Of a DNA stretch of 7,082 nucleotides, positions 6,854 to 7,082 are shown piece by piece; the stretch's first letter is position 1; each line of letters begins with the position of its first letter. The stretch lies in assembly GCA_002731665.1 (NCBI GenBank), contig PCCJ01000036.1:1-7082 (forward strand), given 5' to 3'. Made by a program: the position numbers and the translations under genes. This stretch comes from Actinomycetota bacterium (GTDB lineage Bacteria > Actinomycetota > Acidimicrobiia > Acidimicrobiales > Poriferisodaliceae). The notes beneath the pieces were generated by a model, which worked only from the letters and a program-made list of their open reading frames with translations, was not told the DNA's origin and ran no database searches.

Positions 6854-7082
6854 ATGCTTGATATGTGGGGCCTAGAAGTAACCGGAGCATCTAACGACTT
6901 GCAGCTCCATCAAGAAGTCGTAGATGGCTATTTATTATTTTCGCCAAACTTGGCCGATACTTTAGAAAAAGTTTCCGTGAGCGAAATGCCAATGACACGG
7001 ATACTGAAAGCCCAACTTTTTTTGATGGCCTCAACACAAGCGGGCCACGCCGCCGCTTCTGTGACGGCAGAAAGCTTAGATA
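6854..7082 (+). CDS. TTC38-like tetratricopeptide repeat protein, N-terminal part (3' end outside window)
   Basis: An open frame of 76 codons runs off the right edge. It begins MLDMWGLEVTGAS, and residues 19-34 include HQEVVDGYLLFSP, then MPMTRILKAQLFLMAS at about 45-60. This layout (a D-x-x-G-x-x-x-T-x-AS opening, a helix with a volume-filling YLLF, then a helix pair around RILKAQL) resembles the N-terminus of TTC38-family proteins, helical repeat proteins of about 400-450 aa found in actinobacteria and other groups, with no settled function. ATG 6854 has GGAG at 6843-6846, 7 bases upstream, and an in-frame TAG at 6848-6850, so the start is secure. No signal peptide or membrane segment is visible in this part. 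The gene is divergent from the epimerase-like gene. The family call rests on remembered pattern over a short stretch. Confidence 0.65.
   Translation, partial: MLDMWGLEVTGASNDLQLHQEVVDGYLLFSPNLADTLEKVSVSEMPMTRILKAQLFLMASTQAGHAAASVTAESLD

Noticed and set aside
6841..6861. Tiny six-codon frame (ATG 6841 to TGA) overlapping the TPR gene start
   Set aside because: It has no binding site of its own, and its first bases form the Shine-Dalgarno of the TPR gene. A regulatory leader peptide cannot be supported.

Overview
The window holds six protein genes and almost no non-coding DNA. By eye the base composition is moderate, somewhat under 50 % G+C. The protein families and their wording look actinobacterial: a ModC-type ATPase with a Mop/TOBE tail, a HrpA helicase with the DUF3418 tail, and a TTC38-like repeat protein. 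Together this suggests a moderate-GC actinobacterium, perhaps an uncultivated aquatic Acidimicrobiia-like lineage. That placement is inference, not something the sequence proves.

Left part, + strand (2-5627): four tightly packed genes that look like one transcription unit. They are the 3' part of a molybdate/tungstate-type ABC transporter ATPase, a full-length HrpA-type DEAH-box RNA helicase (1237 aa), a classical short-chain dehydrogenase/reductase of the RhlG-like group, and a small NAD(P)H-dependent FMN reductase. The junctions are a 4-base ATGA overlap, a 10-base gap and an 8-base overlap, so translational coupling is likely. No terminator or internal promoter was recognised between them.

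Right part: a minus-strand gene (5617-6747) for an atypical NAD(P)-binding epimerase-like SDR converges on the FMN reductase, and their 3' ends overlap by 11 bases. Its start faces a 106-base intergenic region (6748-6853) that it shares with a divergent + strand gene. That gene begins at 6854, runs off the window edge and encodes the N-terminus of a TTC38-like tetratricopeptide repeat protein.

Functionally, the cluster combines anion import (ModC), RNA remodelling (HrpA) and two nicotinamide/flavin redox enzymes. Nothing shows that they share a pathway; chance operon packing in a streamlined genome explains the layout equally well. I found no RNA gene, CRISPR array, insertion sequence, phage gene or convincing previously undescribed system. 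The most notable points are the coupling of hrpA to modC, the apparent loss of the catalytic Tyr in the minus-strand SDR, and a dnaX-like slippery heptamer near the end of hrpA.
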